This document shows positions 1-10,315 of a stretch of DNA of 64,000 bases, piece by piece. A model generated the notes under the pieces. It did not search any database and was not told the DNA's origin. It worked only from the letters and a program-made list of their open reading frames with translations. Position 1 is the first letter of the stretch. Every line of letters starts with the position of its first letter. This DNA is from Leptothoe spongobia TAU-MAC 1115. Lineage in GTDB: Bacteria; Cyanobacteriota; Cyanobacteriia; Phormidesmidales; Phormidesmidaceae. The DNA lies in assembly GCF_018739885.1 (NCBI RefSeq), contig NZ_JADOES010000007.1:62001-126000 (forward strand). The letters are read 5' to 3'. The position numbers were made by a program, and so were the translations under genes.

Positions 1-1
1 T

Positions 2-211
2 GCCATGACCGATACGACTAATTCACCCTGGTATGTGGTTGATGCCGATGACAAGAAACGGGCTCGGCTCAACTGCATTAGCCATTTGCTCAGCCTGATC
101 CCTTACGAGGAAGTGCCCTACGAACCGATTGTGTTACCTAAACGGCAGGGTTCGATTAATTATCGACGTCCCCCTAAGGACACTCAGCGCATGGTTCCTG
201 CGCAATATTAA
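2..211 (+). CDS. ppk2: Polyphosphate kinase 2 family protein, C-terminal end (partial)
   Basis: Only the last ~69 codons are in the window. The frame is open to the left edge, so the ATG at 5 is internal and not a start. The tail has the PPK2 signature SPWYVVDADDKKRARLNC followed by a helix ending LIPYEEVPYE. PPK2 enzymes transfer phosphate between polyphosphate and nucleotides in the cytoplasm, and this segment is the C-terminal lid and core end of the P-loop fold. The Walker motifs would lie upstream, outside the window. A short GC-rich hairpin (arms 227-233 and 242-248) follows the stop and may end transcription, but no T-run follows it. Confidence 0.8.
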   Translation, partial: AMTDTTNSPWYVVDADDKKRARLNCISHLLSLIPYEEVPYEPIVLPKRQGSINYRRPPKDTQRMVPAQY

Positions 212-226
212 CTGGCCATCCTATAT

Positions 227-248
227 GGGCATCTCTCTGGGGATGCCC
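227..248 (+). terminator. Possible hairpin terminator after ppk2
   Basis: Arms GGGCATC and GATGCCC pair perfectly across an 8-nt loop, 15 nt after the ppk2 stop. No U-tract follows, so termination is only a possibility. Confidence 0.3.
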
Positions 249-340
249 TGGGGTAGTTGAGCCGTTGCCGCCCCATTGGGTGAACCATCAAACTTAATTT
301 CTTGTAGCGGAGCAGCCAACTCAATTGGCATTACTAGTTT

Positions 341-682
341 CTAAAAAATCAATAGATTTAGCGGTACCGGATCGCCGAGCCAGGCAGCATGCTCAGTATG
401 GTCTGCAAGATCGTTTCCTGTCAGACCATGGACGAGTACTGTAAACTCTCCTCGGTTGTTCTCCAGCCATGGAATCAACCGATCAAATTGGCTTTTATCA
501 AAGGCAAGCTGACAGCTCCGGCAAGGGTGTGGTCCAACTGGTTTCTGATGTACCCGACCCACCTTTACCCCAAATAACTCTCCCGCTTTCTGGCATAGAG
601 AGGACGCTTTCTCTGTAGAGTTGCCATCGAAATAAACGTGGGCATGGTATTGGTCGTAGCTGTTGGTGGGGCGTTTTGTCAT
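341..682 (-). CDS. DOPA 4,5-dioxygenase-like protein
   Basis: A 113-residue protein with the small DOPA 4,5-dioxygenase-like fold (PF08883 type). It opens with YDQYHAHVYFD, has a central VGPHPCRSCQLAF, and ends with HTEHAAWLGDPVPLNL. The conserved His residues in HAHVYF, GPHP and DHTEHAAW are the likely metal ligands. The length is normal for the family. Bacterial and cyanobacterial members are widespread, and most have no proven substrate. The gene is on the minus strand, 44 bp downstream of the glyoxalase-like gene in the same direction, so the two may be co-transcribed. The family assignment is good; the physiological substrate is unknown. Confidence 0.8.
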   Translation of the reverse strand: MTKRPTNSYDQYHAHVYFDGNSTEKASSLCQKAGELFGVKVGRVHQKPVGPHPCRSCQLAFDKSQFDRLIPWLENNRGEFTVLVHGLTGNDLADHTEHAAWLGDPVPLNLLIF

Positions 683-725
683 GGTTGAATCGCAGCAGAT
701 GTTTGGAGATTTTTGATTGATGGAG

Positions 726-1370
726 TTACCAATGTAAGATTAACGGCATTTGGGGTCGAAAATCTTCAGTCCGTTCCAAGGCACGATGATCTAACGTGAT
801 TTCCATCAGATGATCACTGGCTGATCGCATAGAGAGCCGATCGGCTTGGGCCACCAATCCTAATACCCCTTCAGTATCTACCGATGGTGTGGAAATTATG
901 ACCTCACTAATCATCTGAGGATTGCGTATCGGCTGTGGTCTGGAAACGCCTGGATCGCGAAATGGAAAGTAGAAACAAAGCGGTTCGGTAATAGTGTGAG
1001 CATTTGCGCCTACATGGAAACCTTTGGGTGGTGGAAAGTAAGCGGGTTGGTAATGCCAGCCGGGAAAAGGCATCTCTGAACTAATCGTCTTTTTGCCAGG
1101 CACAAAAATAACACCGAACGGAGATGCAGTTGAATTTCCGGCTCGCTCCGCAAAACCTAAATCTCGGCCTGGCCCCGTTCTTGCCTCGTTTGGATCCTGC
1201 ACCCAGATAAATTCCAGCATGCCATTGGCAAAGTAAAAACGACGGTTAGCAGTGCCCTGACCGGGATGGGTATTTTGGGGTCCCTCTTGGAATCCATGTT
1301 CAAGCAATAAATCAGCTACCTTGGCTGTCGGCTTAACCAAAATGAAAACATGATCTAGTTCCAGATTCAT
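726..1370 (-). CDS. Glyoxalase-like (VOC superfamily) protein
   Basis: A 214-residue protein beginning MNLELDHVFILVKP, the beta-alpha start of a glyoxalase/VOC metalloenzyme fold with the early His ligand. NRRFYFANGMLEFIWV (about residues 43-58) is the second strand block with the Glu of the metal site. It resembles the Glyoxalase_3-like (PF13468) group, which is annotated only as 'glyoxalase-like'. An SD-like CGGAG lies about 9 nt before the ATG, supporting this start. It probably forms a unit with the dioxygenase-like gene just downstream. The substrate cannot be deduced. Confidence 0.7.
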   Translation of the reverse strand: MNLELDHVFILVKPTAKVADLLLEHGFQEGPQNTHPGQGTANRRFYFANGMLEFIWVQDPNEARTGPGRDLGFAERAGNSTASPFGVIFVPGKKTISSEMPFPGWHYQPAYFPPPKGFHVGANAHTITEPLCFYFPFRDPGVSRPQPIRNPQMISEVIISTPSVDTEGVLGLVAQADRLSMRSASDHLMEITLDHRALERTEDFRPQMPLILHW

Positions 1371-1506
1371 TGTTGGTTTTCTCCGAATTCTATTGTATAA
1401 GATCTAAAAATTATGTCTGAAGAGGTTGTCATGGCAACCTGTACATCAAAAAGATAGAACCTAATTGAATCCTCATTCCTAAGAATATGCGAGTAACACC
1501 TGATTA

Positions 1507-3147
1507 CTACTGAGGGCGGTATAACACCTGCCAGCGACCGGCCCATTCGATCTTGGGATAATTAATTTTCACCCAATTCCAGCGAGCGGGTAGGTCACCG
1601 GGAATCACCAGCACCGATGGAGCCGTCATCAACCGCCGCAAATAGCGGTTAGCACTGGGGCTACCCAGTCGAATCCAATGGGTTTCCCAATCTTGAGCAG
1701 TTTGAAAAAATGTCTCGTTGACCACACCATCATTGATGGTAATCGTATCCTTGTTGAGACCAAATGCCAGAGATGGCAGCGTTTCGTTGTACACCAGCAC
1801 AGGTAGCCCCTCTAATCGTCTCTGTTGAATCATCCTGGATACAACATCCGTACTCTCCTTCCAGGGGCCGTTGGCATCCACATAGTAGCCACCGTACAAC
1901 AACATCATCAGCGATGGCACCAGCACCATAGCGATCAATCGAAATCTCACCCCTGCCCGGATCGATCGATATAACAAAATCACCAATACCAATGTCCCCA
2001 CTGCCGTGATCACCATCGGCCAAGTTGCTTTTAGGGGTTGCCCAAGCATCTGATAACTGAGGGGAATCATCAGGGCCAGTAAGCCTAACGTGCCGTAAAT
2101 CTGTGCAAACCAGCGACTATATAGCCACACATATTGTTTGGATAGTAGGTGCACTAAATAGCTAACAAGAATCGAAAACCCAGCCAAGAGGGGTAAGAGT
2201 CCAGCTAAGGATGCACTACCCGTGAGGGTATAAAACCCTAAAGGTAACAACAGCCAACATACAGCGACCGGCAAAACATTGGGATTTTGCCATAGGGGAG
2301 CGGCGGTCATGTTAGGTATCACAATTATCCACCAGGGCAAACTCCCGGTGAGAAACCCCACAATATATTGCCAGCGGGGATGCCTAGGAATCCCAAAGAA
2401 CGTCTCCTGCCAAAAGGTTTGGCGAGTAAAGGCCCAAAAATCAGGCAAATGGTCATTCATATGGACAAACCAAAACCCAATCAGGCCCAGACCCATAATC
2501 AAGGCCACCAGGCCATGCCGCCAATGTATCCAGTAATTGCGAGGACCAAACATCAGCACATAAGCCCCAACCAACAAAGGCAGCACTAGACTCCGCACAC
2601 CTCCGCAGAGGAAGCCCCCGGCCACAGAAACGGCCAAACCATACAAAGCAACTGGCAGTTTTTCTAGGTGATACAGCAAAATGCAGTAAATAGCCGCCAG
2701 CTCAAAGGTCGTTAAAAATACATCGGCAGATAGGTAGCGACTGCAGACCAGGACCAGAGGACACGACAGATAGATCAGTCCTGCAAATAGCCCAATCTGA
2801 GGTGAACCAAACAGCCGCATGGCAATCCGGTAGGTAAAGATTACCTGGATAACAATGCTCACCTGGACAAAGAAGCGAGCACCAAAGGTATTGACTCCCC
2901 ATAGTTTCATGCCCAGGCTGGTGAGCCATAGGGGGATCGGTAACTGGCTAAAGTCATTAACCCCCAGCAATCGCGGATGCATAAAATTTTGCCGGACCAG
3001 CATATCACGACTGATATCAGCTATGGCCCCCTCCGTGCCTGTGGTGATTACCCATAGGTGAAGGTTATAGAGCAGTACAATCAGCACTACCCCCAGCAAT
3101 ATGTAGATAAACCGGTCAAGTCTGACGGGCCTGGTTACAGGGGGCAT
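1507..3147 (-). CDS. Membrane glycosyltransferase, GT39/ArnT-like
   Basis: About 546 residues with roughly a dozen hydrophobic segments. The first luminal loop contains the acidic start DISRDMLVRQNFMHP and then DFSQLPIPLWLTSLGMKLWG, the pattern of ArnT/PMT-type polyprenyl-phosphate-sugar transferases. The Asp in that loop is the usual catalytic position, and PIPLWL the conserved Pro-rich follow-up. A C-terminal soluble domain (from about residue 440) follows the last membrane segment, as in ArnT-like proteins. I prefer the ATG at 3147, with AGGTG just upstream, over a TTG eight codons earlier. The likely role is transfer of a lipid-linked sugar to a cell-envelope acceptor. Donor and acceptor are unknown. 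Confidence 0.7.
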   Translation of the reverse strand: MPPVTRPVRLDRFIYILLGVVLIVLLYNLHLWVITTGTEGAIADISRDMLVRQNFMHPRLLGVNDFSQLPIPLWLTSLGMKLWGVNTFGARFFVQVSIVIQVIFTYRIAMRLFGSPQIGLFAGLIYLSCPLVLVCSRYLSADVFLTTFELAAIYCILLYHLEKLPVALYGLAVSVAGGFLCGGVRSLVLPLLVGAYVLMFGPRNYWIHWRHGLVALIMGLGLIGFWFVHMNDHLPDFWAFTRQTFWQETFFGIPRHPRWQYIVGFLTGSLPWWIIVIPNMTAAPLWQNPNVLPVAVCWLLLPLGFYTLTGSASLAGLLPLLAGFSILVSYLVHLLSKQYVWLYSRWFAQIYGTLGLLALMIPLSYQMLGQPLKATWPMVITAVGTLVLVILLYRSIRAGVRFRLIAMVLVPSLMMLLYGGYYVDANGPWKESTDVVSRMIQQRRLEGLPVLVYNETLPSLAFGLNKDTITINDGVVNETFFQTAQDWETHWIRLGSPSANRYLRRLMTAPSVLVIPGDLPARWNWVKINYPKIEWAGRWQVLYRPQ

Positions 3148-3322
3148 GGACACCTGCTGAGAAGATCCCAATTATTACAGCATGCGATCGCAAATCCTAA
3201 CACGGCCAGGCCTATGAAATTTCAATTAGGCTGGGCTATAAAAGGAATCATTGCTCCAGGGTAGGGAAATCTGATGTCAATGAGTCAGTTAACTCGTTGC
3301 CCTTGCTTCTCAGGTATTGACG

Positions 3323-6300
3323 ATGAAGGATCACGTAGCTAGCAAACCCCCTGGCCAGCCGATTGAGGCCAATGAACATAAAGCATTAGGAAATACGGCA
3401 TTAGAGGTATTAACCATCCTCAAAGCATCCCAGGCTATTGCCAGCGCGATTAAACAGGAGCAATTGCTGTGCCAGCTCCTTCCCCTTTTCTTAGAACACT
3501 CTGGGGGAGAGCGCTGCGCCATAATTTTGAAAAATCGTGACGACGATTGGCAAGTCAAGGCCATGGCCACAGCGGATACGGTAGAGCTATGTTCAGATGA
3601 TTTGGCCCATCATCGTGATCTACCTATCAAGCTGATTGAGTATGTCAAAAACACCCAGCAAACCGTCGTCGTTGATGATCTAGAGAGTGATTTACCGATT
3701 ATTGATGCGCATCTTCGTCAGCAACAGCCCCAGAGTATTTTGGGGTTACCCATCCTTTATCAAGAAAAGTTAATTGGCGTCCTTTACCTGAGCCATTCAT
3801 CCATCAGGGGGGTATTTAGCCACCACCGCATCTTCGCCCTGACCTTACTCTGCAACCAGGCGGCCATTTCCCTAGAGAATGCACGAATTTATCACCTGGA
3901 ACAAGAGAAAACGGCCCAATTGCAGGCCTCGGAACTGCGGTTCAAGGCCCTATTCGAACAAGCCGCCGATGCGATTCTACTGTTCGGGGACAATGGTCTG
4001 ATCGACTGTAATCAGGCCACTCTGGATTTATTTGGCTATACAGATAAGGCACAATTATTGGCCATCCATCCCGCGAAAATTTCACCCGATGTGCAGCCCG
4101 ATGGTCAGCGATCTAGCGATAAAGCCGATGCCATGAGCCAGGCAGCCTTTCAATCAGGCCGTCATCGCTTTGAATGGATGTATCGACGGGCCGATGGCCA
4201 AGACTTTTGGGCGGAGGTAATGCTGACAGCAATCCCTGATCGGGATACGACGATGCTTCATTGTTTGGTCCGGAGTATCAGCGATCGCAAACGCACAGAA
4301 GCCACCCTTAAGCTCAGCGAAGCCCGAGCCACCGCCGCCTTTGCCCAGGCTGCCATGGGCATTGCTGAAAGCGACATGCAAACTGGAAAATTTTCTCGGG
4401 TAAATGATTACTTTTGTGATCTCGTCGGCTATACCCACGGCGAACTGGCCCATATGTCCGTGGCTGAACTCACCCATCCCGACGATATGGCAGAATCTGG
4501 CGAACTGGTTCAAGCGCTCTTCAGTGGAGAGATCAAGGATTTTACGGCTGAGAAACGGTATATCCGCAAAGATGGTTCAGTGGTGTGGTCTACCACGACG
4601 GTCAACCTGGTAGAGATGGCCGATGGACAGTCCCAGTATTGTCTGGGAATGATTCGAGATATTAGCGATCGCAAAGCAGCAGAACAGCGGCTTGATCAAT
4701 CCCAAAAGCTACTCCAGCTAGTGCTTAATACCATTCCCCAAAAAGTGTTTTGGAAAGATCGCAACTCTGTCTATCTGGGATGTAATGAAGCTTTTGCCAG
4801 GATTGCAGGCTTGAACTCAGCCGATGAAATTATTGGCAAACGTGACTACGATTTACCCTGGGAAAAGGAAAAAACAGACCTTTACATAGAGTGGGATCGC
4901 CGCATTATGGATAGCGGTCAAGCAGAACTCGGTATGGTTGAAGCCCAGTTAACCCAGGATGGCCAAGAAACGTGGATCGAAACCAATAAAGCGCCTCTGA
5001 GGGATGTCAACGACAATGTGATCGGTATTCTCGGCACATATCACGACATTACCCCACAAAAACAAGCTGAACAAACCCTGAAACAAATTAACGAGAAATT
5101 AGAAGCCAGAGTCCTGGAACGCACAGCCGCCCTCGCAGAAACCAATAAATCCCTGGCCAAGGCCAAAGAAACAGCCGATGCCGCCAACCAAGCCAAGAGT
5201 GAATTTCTCGCCAACATGAGCCATGAATTGCGCACCCCGCTAAACGGCATCCTGGGCTACGCGCAAATTTTAGAACGGTCGTCCACTCTGATTGATAAAG
5301 ACCGGAATGGCATTAATGTTATCTACCAATGTGGTTCTCATCTGTTAAACCTGATTAATGACATCTTAGATCTTGCCAAAATCGAGGCCCGTAAGCTCAA
5401 ACTCACGCCAACCCCCATCCACTTACCGTCACTATTACAAAGCGTGGTGGAAATGTGCAGCATTAAAGCCAGACAAAAAGAGATTGACTTTATTTATCAA
5501 CCCAGTTCTCGCCTACCAGATGGGGTCATTGTCGATGAAAAATGTCTACGACAGGTGCTCATCAATCTTCTGGGCAATGCCATTAAGTTCACGGATAGGG
5601 GTGCCGTGACGCTACGAATAGACTTATTGGAACAATTGGATGCCCAGGTGACCCTACTATTTCAAGTAATCGACACGGGCCTGGGTATTGCTGAAGCCGA
5701 TCTCTCTAAACTGTTTGAAGCATTTGAACAAGTAGGCGATCAGCATAAACAAGCCGAAGGCACTGGATTAGGACTGGCCATTAGCCAACGGATCGTGCAG
5801 CTCATGGGGGGAACCATTCAAGTTCAGAGTGATCTGGGCCATGGCAGTGAGTTTTACTTTACGATCAAGCTGCCATTATCAACAGACTGGGCACAACAAC
5901 AACTGGGTGGGGCCCGTAGCGATCGGCTGATGGGGTACCAGGGAAAACGCCATACAATTTTGATTATTGATGACCGCTGGGAGAATCGTACCGTTCTACT
6001 TAACCTGCTGGAGCCTTTAGGATTTAGCATCATTGAAGCAGAGAACGGGGAGATAGGCTTAACCAAATTGCAATCGTGTCAGCCTGATTTGATCATTACC
6101 GATCTAGCCATGCCTGTCATGGATGGCTTTGAATTTCTACAGCATATCCGTAGTCACCCTGACCTCAGCCACCATCAGGTGATTGTGTCATCAGCGTCAG
6201 TCTCTCAAGCAGATCAACAAATGGCCCTTGATCAAGGTGGCAATAAATTTTTAGCAAAACCGATCGATGCGTCCACTCTATTTAAGGTGATATCTGATTG

Positions 6301-6574
6301 TCTGGACTTAGAGTGGATTTACGATACCCCATCAGAGACAACGACTCCAGAAACCGCTGACATCATTGTCCCACCGCACCAGGACCTGGAAACCCTATTG
6401 GCATTTGCCCAGAGTGGTCAGGCCAAAGCGTTGAGAGAAAGCCTAGAGCAATTAGTGGCGAAGGACAAGGCCTATACATCGTTTGTTGCTCCCATGCTCA
6501 AACTGGCCAAACAATTTCAGGTAGAAGAAATTGAAACCCTTTTGCAACATCACTTAAATGCAATGCCTCAGTAA
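3323..6574 (+). CDS. Hybrid sensor histidine kinase (GAF-PAS-PAS-PAS-HisKA-HATPase-REC)
   Basis: About 1083 residues. In order: a GAF domain (~35-195), three PAS domains with PAC tails (~205-330, 335-455, 460-590), a coiled coil, HisKA with H-box [20 protein letters not shown] (phospho-acceptor His about 634), HATPase_c with [20 protein letters not shown] and GTGLGLAIS, a receiver domain with the acceptor Asp in [14 protein letters not shown] (about 927), and a helical tail resembling the end of cyanobacterial hybrid kinases. No membrane segment is seen, so it is a cytoplasmic sensor. An in-frame TTG two codons upstream is an alternative start. No partner regulator is adjacent. The GAF domain closely resembles the GAF of the giant kinase at 40036-45477. 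Confidence 0.92.
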   Translation: MKDHVASKPPGQPIEANEHKALGNTALEVLTILKASQAIASAIKQEQLLCQLLPLFLEHSGGERCAIILKNRDDDWQVKAMATADTVELCSDDLAHHRDLPIKLIEYVKNTQQTVVVDDLESDLPIIDAHLRQQQPQSILGLPILYQEKLIGVLYLSHSSIRGVFSHHRIFALTLLCNQAAISLENARIYHLEQEKTAQLQASELRFKALFEQAADAILLFGDNGLIDCNQATLDLFGYTDKAQLLAIHPAKISPDVQPDGQRSSDKADAMSQAAFQSGRHRFEWMYRRADGQDFWAEVMLTAIPDRDTTMLHCLVRSISDRKRTEATLKLSEARATAAFAQAAMGIAESDMQTGKFSRVNDYFCDLVGYTHGELAHMSVAELTHPDDMAESGELVQALFSGEIKDFTAEKRYIRKDGSVVWSTTTVNLVEMADGQSQYCLGMIRDISDRKAAEQRLDQSQKLLQLVLNTIPQKVFWKDRNSVYLGCNEAFARIAGLNSADEIIGKRDYDLPWEKEKTDLYIEWDRRIMDSGQAELGMVEAQLTQDGQETWIETNKAPLRDVNDNVIGILGTYHDITPQKQAEQTLKQINEKLEARVLERTAALAETNKSLAKAKETADAANQAKSEFLANMSHELRTPLNGILGYAQILERSSTLIDKDRNGINVIYQCGSHLLNLINDILDLAKIEARKLKLTPTPIHLPSLLQSVVEMCSIKARQKEIDFIYQPSSRLPDGVIVDEKCLRQVLINLLGNAIKFTDRGAVTLRIDLLEQLDAQVTLLFQVIDTGLGIAEADLSKLFEAFEQVGDQHKQAEGTGLGLAISQRIVQLMGGTIQVQSDLGHGSEFYFTIKLPLSTDWAQQQLGGARSDRLMGYQGKRHTILIIDDRWENRTVLLNLLEPLGFSIIEAENGEIGLTKLQSCQPDLIITDLAMPVMDGFEFLQHIRSHPDLSHHQVIVSSASVSQADQQMALDQGGNKFLAKPIDASTLFKVISDCLDLEWIYDTPSETTTPETADIIVPPHQDLETLLAFAQSGQAKALRESLEQLVAKDKAYTSFVAPMLKLAKQFQVEEIETLLQHHLNAMPQ

Positions 6575-7040
6575 ACGACAGAGTCTAAATTGGATAATTT
6601 ATGAAACACATATCTTGCACTCAGGTCGGTTTTAAACCTCAAACCCACGCCCGGTTCAAAACCGCAGGGCTGTTTCATTGTCTGGACAGAAAATCTGAAG
6701 GCAGGGACCCCAAGCAACCGGTTTTGGTTCCCTCCGATCATATCTCGATTCAGTATAAACGAAGTAATAAGCCTTACAGATTTTCTCTGGCAAACACGAA
6801 ACAACCCTGCCAATTCTGGGGGCTTGGGGGCCTTGATAACTGGTAGCTTCTTTGTCATAAATGGTCTCATATCTTGCACTCAGGTCGGTTTTGAACTTCA
6901 AACCCACGCCCGGTTCAAAACCGGGCGCTAATCGAGTGCTGTCGCTATAGGCGCAAGACTTCTCGCAGAGTAGCGACAAGATTGGCTGTAGGACCTTGAA
7001 TATAGGGATTTCGTATAACAGGATTGGAACATCTCCTGAT
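6575..7040. repeat. Intergenic region with a 54-bp direct repeat pair and hairpins
   Basis: No convincing gene. A 54-bp segment at 6611-6664 recurs at 6870-6923 with three differences. Each copy can fold: the second has perfect 11-bp arms CGGTTTTGAAC (6886-6896) and GTTCAAAACCG (6913-6923), while the first carries one mismatch in the same stem. A GGATTTCGTAT motif at 7006-7016 matches the terminal inverted repeat of the MITE-like element at 38999-39104. Short open frames here on both strands are made of the repeated DNA and look spurious. Confidence 0.7.
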
Positions 7041-8336
7041 TTAGTCAGGTGGCAAAATTGTGGAAGGCCTGGGGACGACGGGTGTAGGTTGACTACGAAT
7101 GCTGGGCAGAGGGCTAGATTGACTATCGGGTAACCGGATTGGATTCCTGAGGCAGAGACCGCGAAAGGAGAGAAAAGAACGCGGCAAACCCGGTAAAGGC
7201 CGACGAAGAGTCAGGGGCGGGATCGACGCTATTGGCAAGAGCCCATTGAGCAAATCGTTATAGTCTGTTGCCAACTCATTTGCCGATGCAGTATCGCCTA
7301 TACGTTCATAGAGGTTAATGAGATTAGAGACAACCTCGTATCTACTAACTTCTATATAAAAATCAGGCTCACTATTTATCAGGGTTAACAGTCCTGAGTA
7401 GTGCTTAATGGCCTCTGTATCATTACCCAAGGATTGTTCAGATTGGGCTAAGACATGGCGAGCATCCGCCGACCATGGTCCTACCCCATCCAATTGGTTA
7501 AACTCTGTTAGGACAAGGTTTCCATAGCTAATGGCCTGCTCATAGTTGCGATCGGCTAATGCCTGTTTACTCAGCAGGGTAATGGACTGCACTTCCCCGG
7601 ATGGATAGTTGTGTAGACGACTCAGTTCTAATGTTTGCTGCAACAGCTCCACGGCAGTTTGAGAAGGGGCATCACGGTCACTCTCACTGAGAAACATGGC
7701 ATCTGATAGCAGCCCGTTGATCTGATTGATCACCCCAGCTTGCTGACGCACGGCCATGATCCGTTGCAGAATGACGGTTGCCTCATGGCTGTCGCTGGAT
7801 TGTAGGGCAAGTTGCGATCGCAAAAATTCGGCTTCTATACCCAATGGTAAATCCTCATCCATGGATGGAGAAATCGTAGCCAAATTCTCAAGCGCGGCTT
7901 TATATAGCTCCAATGCCTGCGCCGACTGTCCCTCTCTGCGATACGAACCCCCCAACAAATTGACCCAACGTTTATACTCAAATAATTTATCCCTCAGTTC
8001 AAAGTCACGCTGGGGCAAAGCAAACCGTTCCAACGCCTGACTTGCCCATCGAATCGCTTCCTCATCTCTACAGGCAGAGTGGTTAATGGCGTATAGCGTA
8101 TCTAAAATTTCCAGACTTTTATCCGTATTGCCCAGCTCGTCGTAGGCCGCCAGGGCCTGCTCATAGGCCATCGTAATGGCGTCTATATCATCGCTGTCAC
8201 GATCTAGACGTTCTGCCGATTCCAATAAGGCTCCCGCCTGTAGCTCAGTGGCGGATTGAGCAAATACATGGGCATTGCTACTCGCTAGCAGACTGGCCAA
8301 GGTAGCCGCAACAATAGATAGACGTAAGGATTTCAT
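7041..8336 (-). CDS. Exported TPR-repeat protein
   Basis: About 431 residues. I take the start at ATG 8336, which has GAGGA just upstream and begins a clean signal peptide (MKSLRLSIVAATLASLLASS, cleavage near FAQS). An ATG at 8369 would add 11 residues before the signal. The mature part is helical with tetratricopeptide-like pairs throughout (for example ITMAYEQALAAYDELGNTDK, ALELYKAALENLA, AIKHYSGLLTLI). A basic Pro/Leu-rich C-terminal tail (last ~60 residues) is not TPR-like. It is probably a periplasmic or lumenal scaffold. No specific partner is indicated. Confidence 0.65.
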   Translation of the reverse strand: MKSLRLSIVAATLASLLASSNAHVFAQSATELQAGALLESAERLDRDSDDIDAITMAYEQALAAYDELGNTDKSLEILDTLYAINHSACRDEEAIRWASQALERFALPQRDFELRDKLFEYKRWVNLLGGSYRREGQSAQALELYKAALENLATISPSMDEDLPLGIEAEFLRSQLALQSSDSHEATVILQRIMAVRQQAGVINQINGLLSDAMFLSESDRDAPSQTAVELLQQTLELSRLHNYPSGEVQSITLLSKQALADRNYEQAISYGNLVLTEFNQLDGVGPWSADARHVLAQSEQSLGNDTEAIKHYSGLLTLINSEPDFYIEVSRYEVVSNLINLYERIGDTASANELATDYNDLLNGLLPIASIPPLTLRRPLPGLPRSFLSFRGLCLRNPIRLPDSQSSPLPSIRSQPTPVVPRPSTILPPD

Positions 8337-8454
8337 AGTCCTCAGGGTCTTAAAGACATCACCATTCAACCTATCTTTCTAACCAATGGCAAGCTATTCA
8401 GCCTGAAGCCGATGGCTCAGTAGCAGACTCATACCCCTTGCAGATAATACAAAC

Positions 8455-8488
8455 AAACGGGTAGACGGTCATTCCCCTCTACCCGTTT
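8455..8488 (-). terminator. Rho-independent terminator of flv3
   Basis: Perfect 11-bp arms AAACGGGTAGA and TCTACCCGTTT with a 12-nt loop lie 33 bp after the flv3 stop. On the minus strand they are followed by T-rich GTTTGTATTAT. Confidence 0.75.
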
Positions 8489-8520
8489 GGCTCCCTGCCA
8501 AGGACTAATAGTTTAACCCG

Positions 8521-10260
8521 TTAGTAATAGTTACCAATCTTGCGGTGATGAACGGCAGTGATCGCCTCATCCTTAGAGACTTTGCCATCTTCAACGGTGC
8601 AGTACACTAGCCAGTGATCGGTTAGTTCCATCCGCGTAGTCACCGTGCATTCCAAATAGGCCAGGGCATCGGCCAAAATCGGCGACTTGTTGTTGGCAGG
8701 ACGGGTGCGAATACCAGCAAAGCGGTCGGCACCGGGGGGAAACCGCTTGAGGAAATGCTTCATCAACGGTGAATAGTTGCCTTCTTCAAGAATATTCAGG
8801 ACAAAGGTGTCACCCACCTGCATCAGGGACTCAATGGCTCGGTCCTTGGCCACCGCAACCGTAAACCCCAGGGGCTTAAAACTAGCCTGGGAAATCCAGG
8901 AAGCTAACATCGCACTGGTAACTGCGCCCTTAGCGGCAGTGATAATGTACAGTCCACTGCTAATCCGGCCCAGCGCCTTTTGCAGGTCAGCATCGAGGGA
9001 CTTAATCTTTTTGATTTTCTTCGCTTTGGCCAGGTCCTGACCCAGGTCAGTGCCGGTCTCATCACAGAGTTGGTAAAGCGCTTCCGACGGTGTGTCCTTG
9101 ACGCGAATGGGGGCAAAGGCCACCTTCAGGTCCAGGTCCTGCAGCTTGCTTTGCAGAGGGTCAATAGGTTCATCGTCACCGCCATAGGATTCAAATAAAC
9201 CAAAGGTTTGCTTATCGGTTACGGCTGCCAGGATAGAACTAAGGGCGGTTTGGACTTCCTCCGCGCCCTGGCCTGAAGAGGGGGGCATGCCCATGAGAAT
9301 GCCTTTGGCCCGACCGACGATTTCATTGACATCGTGGGGATCGGCCAGGCGCATGTCCATCATTTCAACGGCAACACCGGTCTTGGTGATGCCTTTGGCG
9401 AGAGCTTGGGAGATGCGATCGCAATACCCATAGTCCGACACATAGAACATCGCCACCATATTTTCGGCTTTGCTCTTCTCATTACTCCAGCGGCGATAGC
9501 GATCGGTAAGTTCTTCCAGATTGTGACGAATCAAAGGACCATGGCCCACTGCAATGGTGGAAATCTCCCCCAACTTATCCATCCGCTTCATGGCCGAAAT
9601 CACCGAGCGGGCATTAGGAGCCATCAAACACTCATAGTAAAAGCGAAAATCAGGGGACAGAGCATCAAGATCTTCGTCAAAGACATCGTCAGTGCAAAAG
9701 TGGGCTCCAAAGGCATCACAGGTATAGAGAATGCCCGTTTTCTGGTCATAGGTAAAGATAGTATCGGGCCAGTGCAGATTGGGGGCACTGACAAACTCCA
9801 GCACATGGCCATTACCCAGGTCCAGGGTGTCACCATTTTTCACCAGCATGGATTCAAACGGCTGGTGTACCAGGTCTTCAAGAAACTTGACCGCAACTTT
9901 TGCACCGACAACAATCGCTTGAGGTGCCAGGTCCAATACATCCTTGACCAGACCACTATGATCCGGCTCAGTATGACTAATAACGATATAGTCAATTTCT
10001 TTGGGGTCAATCAACCCTTTCAGCGCATCCATATAGAGCTGCTGAAACTTGGCGTGGGATGTGTCGATCAGTGCCGTCTTTTCCCCACGCACCAGGTAGG
10101 AATTATAAGTAGTACCATTCTGCAAACCAAACTCAATATCAAACCGGTCCCGATCCCAATCCAGGGAACGAATCACGGTGGTATTTTCCGCCAGATCACC
10201 CGTGGTCAGGGTAAGGCGCTTTTCAGCTGAGTTAGCAAGATCTGGAGCAGCTACAACCAT
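8521..10260 (-). CDS. flv3: Diflavin flavoprotein Flv3 (class-C flavodiiron protein)
   Basis: 579 residues, the usual length. An N-terminal metallo-beta-lactamase diiron domain carries the full ligand set: HTEPDH gives H96, E98 and D100; NLHWPD gives H163; CDAFGAH gives D182; VGHGP gives H240. A flavodoxin domain follows (FYVSDYGYCDRISQALAKG, ~270-410), then a C-terminal flavin-reductase domain (ALGRISSGLYIITAAKGAV onward) ending HHRKIGNYY. The retained ligands fit Flv3/Flv4 rather than Flv1/Flv2, and sequence resemblance favours Flv3. In cyanobacteria Flv1/Flv3 reduce O2 to water using electrons from photosystem I under fluctuating light. AAGGA precedes the ATG. The Flv1 partner is not in the window. 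Confidence 0.9.
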   Translation of the reverse strand: MVVAAPDLANSAEKRLTLTTGDLAENTTVIRSLDWDRDRFDIEFGLQNGTTYNSYLVRGEKTALIDTSHAKFQQLYMDALKGLIDPKEIDYIVISHTEPDHSGLVKDVLDLAPQAIVVGAKVAVKFLEDLVHQPFESMLVKNGDTLDLGNGHVLEFVSAPNLHWPDTIFTYDQKTGILYTCDAFGAHFCTDDVFDEDLDALSPDFRFYYECLMAPNARSVISAMKRMDKLGEISTIAVGHGPLIRHNLEELTDRYRRWSNEKSKAENMVAMFYVSDYGYCDRISQALAKGITKTGVAVEMMDMRLADPHDVNEIVGRAKGILMGMPPSSGQGAEEVQTALSSILAAVTDKQTFGLFESYGGDDEPIDPLQSKLQDLDLKVAFAPIRVKDTPSEALYQLCDETGTDLGQDLAKAKKIKKIKSLDADLQKALGRISSGLYIITAAKGAVTSAMLASWISQASFKPLGFTVAVAKDRAIESLMQVGDTFVLNILEEGNYSPLMKHFLKRFPPGADRFAGIRTRPANNKSPILADALAYLECTVTTRMELTDHWLVYCTVEDGKVSKDEAITAVHHRKIGNYY

Positions 10261-10301
10261 GGTTTTCCTTGATGGGGCGTCCTATAAACACACGACTTTA
10301 A

Positions 10302-10315
10302 CAACATGCATGTTG
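10302..10315. promoter_or_regulatory. Perfect palindrome upstream of flv3
   Basis: CAACATGCATGTTG is a perfect 14-bp palindrome 42 bp before the flv3 start codon, where an operator for a dimeric regulator could sit. No known consensus is assigned. The rest of the 10261-10724 gap holds no gene I can support. Confidence 0.35.

Noticed and set aside
6568..6979. Open frames of about 100 codons on the minus strand with similar sequences (FEPGVGLRFKTDLSARY type)
   Set aside because: They arise from the 54-bp direct repeats and overlap each other; no ribosome site or known family.
9334..10230. A 298-codon open frame antisense to flv3
   Set aside because: It lies wholly inside the well-supported flv3 gene, has no ribosome site or domain, and is explained by codon bias of the sense strand.
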